This document shows positions 12,211 to 13,728 of a stretch of DNA of 13,728 nucleotides, piece after piece (the first letter of the stretch is position 1; every line of letters begins with the position of its first letter). The translations under genes were made by a program, and so were the position numbers. Under the pieces are notes generated by a model. The model was not told the origin of the DNA. It searched no databases and worked only from the letters and a program-made list of their open reading frames with translations. The stretch covers positions 1 through 13,728 of the forward strand of contig UQSV01000048.1 of NCBI GenBank assembly GCA_900543875.1, in the 5' to 3' direction. The DNA is from an uncultured Coriobacteriaceae bacterium. Its GTDB lineage: Bacteria; Actinomycetota; Coriobacteriia; Coriobacteriales; Atopobiaceae.

Positions 12211-13557
12211 CTAGAAGCCGCCGTAGTAGTGGCGCAACTCCCAGTCGGTCACGGTCTGGGAGTACTCGGCCCACTCGTCGCGCTTCTCGCGCAGCAGGTA
12301 CTCGAAGATGTGGTCGCCCAGCGTCTCGCGCATGAGCTCGCTGCCCTCGAAGGCCTCGACGGCCTCGCCCAGGTCGCGCGGCAGGCGCGTGGCGCCCGAG
12401 GTGGCGAGCTCGTCGAACGTGGCGCTCGACTCGGCCGGGATCTCGAGGCCCTCCTCGACGCCCCTCATGCCCGCGGCGAGCGTCACGGCCATGGTGAGGT
12501 AGGGGTTGCAGGTGGGGTCGGGGCCGCGCAGCTCGATGCGGCGGCTCAGCTGCTTGCCCGGCTTGTAGGTGGGCACGCGCACGAAGGCCGAGCGGTTCTT
12601 GGAGCCCCAGGTGGCGTAGCAGGGAACCTCGCCGTTGGGCACGAGGCGCTTGTAGGAGTTGACCGTGGGGTTGGTCACGAGGGCAAACTCGGGGGCGTAC
12701 TTGAGCAGGCCCGCGATGTAGCTCTGGGCCACCTTGGAGAGGTGGTGCACCGAGCCCTTGCCCTCGGCCCAGAACAGGTTGTTGCCGTCGTGGTCAAACA
12801 GCGACTGCGACAGGAACATGGCTGAGCCCGCCACGCCGGAGAGCGGCTTGGGCATGAACGAGGCGAACATGTTGTGCGAGCGGGCCGTCTGCTTGATGAC
12901 CAGGCGGGCCGTCATGATGTTGTCGGCGCAGGTCACGGCCTCGGAGTAGCGCAGCGACACGCCGTTTTGCGAGGGCGCGGCGGCGTGGTAGGAGTACTCC
13001 ACCGGAATCGACATCTGCTCGAGGGCGAGCGTGAGGTCGCGACGCAGGTCGCGGGCCGAGTCCTCGGGGGTGAGGTCAAAGTAGCCGGCGTTGTCGAGCG
13101 GCACCGGCACGGCCGAGCCGGCCGAGACCGTGGTGTCCTCCTTGAAGTAGAAGAACTCAAGCTCGGGGCTCACGTTGAGGACGTAGCCGGCCTTGTCGGC
13201 GGCGCGGAAGGCGCGGTAGAGGCAGGCGCGCGGGTCGCCGGCGAACGGCTCGCCCTGCGGCGTGCGGATGTTGCAGAAGATGCGGGCCACGCCGCTCTCG
13301 GTGGGGCGCCAGGGCAGCACCTGAAAGGTGCTCGCGTCGGGGAAGGCCAGCATGTCTGACTCCTCGAGGGCGGCGAAGCCGTCGACGGCCGAGCCGTCGA
13401 AGCCGATGCCCTCCTCGAAGGCCTCCTCGAGGTCCTCCGGCGAGATGGCGAACGACTTGAGATTGCCCAGCACGTCTGTGAACCACAGGCGCACGAAGCG
13501 GATGTCGCGCTCCTCGACGGAGCGAAGGACGAAGTCGATGTTCTGCTCGTTTGTCAT
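12211..13557 (-). CDS. Glutamine synthetase family protein lacking key metal-binding residues
   Basis: A 448-residue, full-length homologue of type I glutamine synthetase, colinear with B. subtilis GlnA from the N-terminus to the end. Conserved blocks include FVRLWFTDVLGNLKSF, IGFDGSAVDGF (51-61), SPELEFF (Glu132, Glu134 kept), GYFDL, FMPKPLSGV, NPTVNSYKRLVPNGE (Glu310 kept) and RRIELRGPDP (Glu342, Arg344 kept). However, HHEVAPGQHEI is replaced by YHAAAPSQNGV (190-200), losing two metal-ligand Glu (now Ala192 and Gly199), and GVNGSGMH is GVAGSAMF (241-248), losing the metal-ligand His (now Phe248) and the Asn. The feedback Arg62 of Gram-positive enzymes is Ala63, and no adenylylation Tyr motif is seen. 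Start ATG 13555-13557 follows GAGG by 7 nt; an ATG at 13635 lacks a site. It may be a pseudoenzyme or carry different chemistry; ordinary glutamine synthesis is doubtful. Confidence 0.92.
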   Translation of the reverse strand: MTNEQNIDFVLRSVEERDIRFVRLWFTDVLGNLKSFAISPEDLEEAFEEGIGFDGSAVDGFAALEESDMLAFPDASTFQVLPWRPTESGVARIFCNIRTPQGEPFAGDPRACLYRAFRAADKAGYVLNVSPELEFFYFKEDTTVSAGSAVPVPLDNAGYFDLTPEDSARDLRRDLTLALEQMSIPVEYSYHAAAPSQNGVSLRYSEAVTCADNIMTARLVIKQTARSHNMFASFMPKPLSGVAGSAMFLSQSLFDHDGNNLFWAEGKGSVHHLSKVAQSYIAGLLKYAPEFALVTNPTVNSYKRLVPNGEVPCYATWGSKNRSAFVRVPTYKPGKQLSRRIELRGPDPTCNPYLTMAVTLAAGMRGVEEGLEIPAESSATFDELATSGATRLPRDLGEAVEAFEGSELMRETLGDHIFEYLLREKRDEWAEYSQTVTDWELRHYYGGF

Positions 13558-13570
13558 CGAGACACCTCGT

Positions 13571-13595
13571 ATCAGGGGCGCGGCGCAGCCCCGAT
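13571..13595. promoter_or_regulatory. Leader hairpin just upstream of the GS-like gene's ribosome-binding site
   Basis: ATC-A-GGGGC (13571-13579) pairs with GCCCC-G-AT (13588-13595) around a GC-rich 8-nt loop, ending 2 nt from the GAGG ribosome-binding site (13565-13568). It could modulate translation, but in such GC-rich DNA it may be incidental. Confidence 0.3.
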
Positions 13596-13612
13596 GCGGG
13601 CGCGACGCAGCG

Positions 13613-13641
13613 TTTATCCAATGTATCGAAGCCACTGTCTC
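13613..13641 (-). promoter_or_regulatory. Candidate promoter of the GS-like gene
   Basis: On the minus strand GAGACA (13641-13636) and GATAAA (13618-13613) are separated by exactly 17 nt, each matching the sigma-70-type consensus at four of six positions. They lie ~60-85 bp upstream of the start codon, just downstream of the GlnR-like site. Confidence 0.45.
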
Positions 13642-13649
13642 ACATGCGT

Positions 13650-13665
13650 GTTACGGGGCTGTTTC
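13650..13665 (-). promoter_or_regulatory. GlnR-box-like site upstream of the GS-like gene
   Basis: On the minus strand GAAAC-AGCCCC-GTAAC is a pair of perfect GlnR-type half-sites with the expected 6-nt gap. It sits 8 bp upstream of the candidate -35 box, a position typical of an activator site. A third half-site (GTGAG) 6 nt further on is poor. Confidence 0.45.
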
Positions 13666-13728
13666 CCCCGGGTGGGCGGCGTGTGACGAGCGCGGGGCGG
13701 CGGCGTGCTTCTCGGCGTCGGCGGGCAC

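Noticed and set aside
12780..13010. Frameshift or sequencing error explaining the missing GS residues
   Set aside because: The reading frame is unbroken, flanking motifs (FMPKP, SQSLF, GYFDL) align without gaps, and the substitutions are separate codon changes at several places.

Overview
The window looks like chromosomal DNA from a high-GC Gram-positive bacterium. A Coriobacteriia-type actinobacterium (Collinsella/Olsenella/Atopobiaceae relatives) is the best guess. The basis is about 65-70% GC in most genes, an NAD-dependent LigA with a linker of the kind I recall from that group, a degenerate OmpR-like regulator closely resembling actinobacterial GlnR, and a Tat-exported lipoprotein. No 16S or other marker is present, so the placement is inference. 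All genes except the first run on the minus strand.

Layout. 1-1193: the 5'-incomplete end of a DUF3825 protein (+); its first ~165 bp differ in composition from the rest. 1194-1499: convergent intergenic space with two strong hairpins, one of them a bidirectional terminator. 1500-2294: tyrosine/dual-specificity phosphatase (-). 2321-3463: DnaQ-like exonuclease with a C-terminal BRCT domain, start/stop coupled to ligA (3463-5790). The exonuclease gene and the 3' 40% of ligA have much lower GC than the rest of ligA, so ligA looks like a recombinant mosaic. 5791-6427: non-coding, with six degenerate copies of a 33-bp element (three inverted, then three direct), then the htrA terminator. 6428-7789: membrane-anchored HtrA serine protease. 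7994-8668: GlnR-like regulator with a degenerate receiver domain. 8936-11979: polar amino-acid ABC transporter in the order binding lipoprotein, permease, ATPase. 12211-13557: glutamine-synthetase-family protein, with its promoter region at the right edge.

The right half reads as a nitrogen/glutamine module: regulator, transporter and GS homologue. Sequences resembling the actinobacterial GlnR half-site pair (GTnAC, 6 nt, GAAAC) lie upstream of both the regulator and the GS homologue. The most striking observation is that the GS homologue keeps the overall GS-I fold signatures but lacks three residues that bind the catalytic metals in active enzymes (two Glu and one His), plus the Asn of the NGSGMH motif and the feedback-inhibition Arg. 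It is therefore probably a non-catalytic (pseudo-) GS or an enzyme with changed chemistry, possibly a sensor or regulator for this module. Other points of interest are the permease's extra N-terminal extracytoplasmic domain, the mosaic ligA and the inverted repeat array.
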